Source: Nitrospiraceae bacterium (GTDB taxonomy: Bacteria; Nitrospirota; Nitrospiria; Nitrospirales; Nitrospiraceae). Taken from it: 5,386 nt of DNA. A program made the position numbers and the translations under genes. The stretch is taken from the NCBI GenBank assembly GCA_011391455.1, contig JAABQN010000146.1, positions 1 to 5,386 of the forward strand. The letters are read 5' to 3'. The notes under the pieces are model-generated. The model did not search any database, was not told the origin of the DNA, and saw only the letters and a program-made list of their open reading frames with translations. Below, piece after piece: positions 5,225 to 5,386 of this stretch (positions are counted from its first letter, which is position 1; the number at the start of each line of letters is the position of its first letter).

Positions 5225-5326
5225 TTGTTCGGTAAAGGCGTAGGGCGGATGTCTTCTGCCACCCTACTTCGAACTTGATATCGCAATTTGCGATTTCAAG
5301 TTTTCAAACTCCGGTTTCGTCAGCTG
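5225..5326 (-). pseudogene. Remnant of a second ORF6N gene
   Basis: Read on the minus strand from 5326, 34 codons match the middle of the ORF6N domain: QLTKPEFENLKSQIAISSSK, an in-frame TAG (5266-5264), then GGRRHPPYAFTEQ ending at 5225. This aligns with residues 57-89 of the intact protein at 3956-4459 (QLT..E...L.SQ, GGR...PY.FTEQ), with one extra codon near the stop. Homology ends abruptly on both sides: the expected 'RFPxDFMF' before it and 'GVAMLSS' after it are missing in all frames I checked. It is on the opposite strand to the intact gene and differs from it at many sites, so it is not a recent local duplicate. It is either a degraded gene or a dispersed repeat unit containing this segment. 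Confidence 0.8.
5272..5302. repeat. Near-perfect palindrome within the ORF6N remnant
   Basis: The arms AACTTGATATCGCAA (5272-5286) and TTGCGATTTCAAGTT (5288-5302) pair at 14 of 15 positions around one central base. The inner 25 bp (5275-5299) are the positional equivalent of the palindrome in the intact ORF6N gene. No T-tract follows beyond a short TTTT overlapping the stem end, so a terminator role is less likely than relation to the ORF6N palindrome. Confidence 0.85.
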
Positions 5327-5364
5327 GCGCGGGGCTTCATACGAAAGCGGACGGGGACTGTGAT

Positions 5365-5386
5365 GCGGGACGCGCGGGACAGGCGG
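5365..5386. repeat. 9-bp tandem repeat running off the right edge
   Basis: GCGGGACGC (5365-5373), GCGGGACAG (5374-5382) and a third copy beginning GCGG (5383-5386) follow each other without gaps. The array is cut by the window end, so its length and nature cannot be judged. Confidence 0.55.

Overview
The window holds six supportable protein genes, one gene fragment and several palindromic or repeated intergenic elements. Base composition is moderately GC-rich. Together with the gene content and the style of intergenic repeats it suggests an environmental Gram-negative-type bacterium, and I would guess Nitrospirota (Nitrospira-like). That is an impression from protein style and not something the sequence proves.

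Layout. On the minus strand, 17-1066 encodes TruD, the tRNA pseudouridine-13 synthase, complete with its catalytic Asp motif. A short divergent intergenic region (1067-1161) separates it from a plus-strand pair: an unrecognised exported or membrane-anchored protein with an EF-hand-like loop (1162-1839), and a YkuE/YaeI-type metallophosphoesterase (1836-2690). The pair shares an ATGA start/stop overlap, so they are probably translationally coupled. The two promoters of the divergent region seem to share one symmetric TATA core. After a 7-bp-periodic repeat that folds into a hairpin (2699-2751) comes a convergent minus-strand gene for a small membrane-anchored HEAT-repeat protein (2813-3445).

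From about 3446 to the right end the window looks like accessory DNA. It starts with a large imperfect inverted repeat of about 217 bp (3525-3741) with no gene in it. An ORF6N-domain (KilA-N-like, phage-related) DNA-binding protein follows (3956-4459), then a gene-poor stretch, an 85-residue protein of unknown function on the minus strand (4775-5032), and a minus-strand remnant of a second ORF6N gene (5225-5326) carrying an in-frame stop.

The most interesting signal is shared by the ORF6N gene and the ORF6N remnant. Both carry a 25-bp near-perfect palindrome at the same place in the reading frame. The two copies differ, yet two of the differing base pairs changed on both arms so that complementarity is kept. 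This suggests that the palindrome itself is maintained, as a binding site, a hairpin or through template-switch correction, in addition to the protein it encodes. I saw no rRNA, tRNA, CRISPR array or complete transposase gene.
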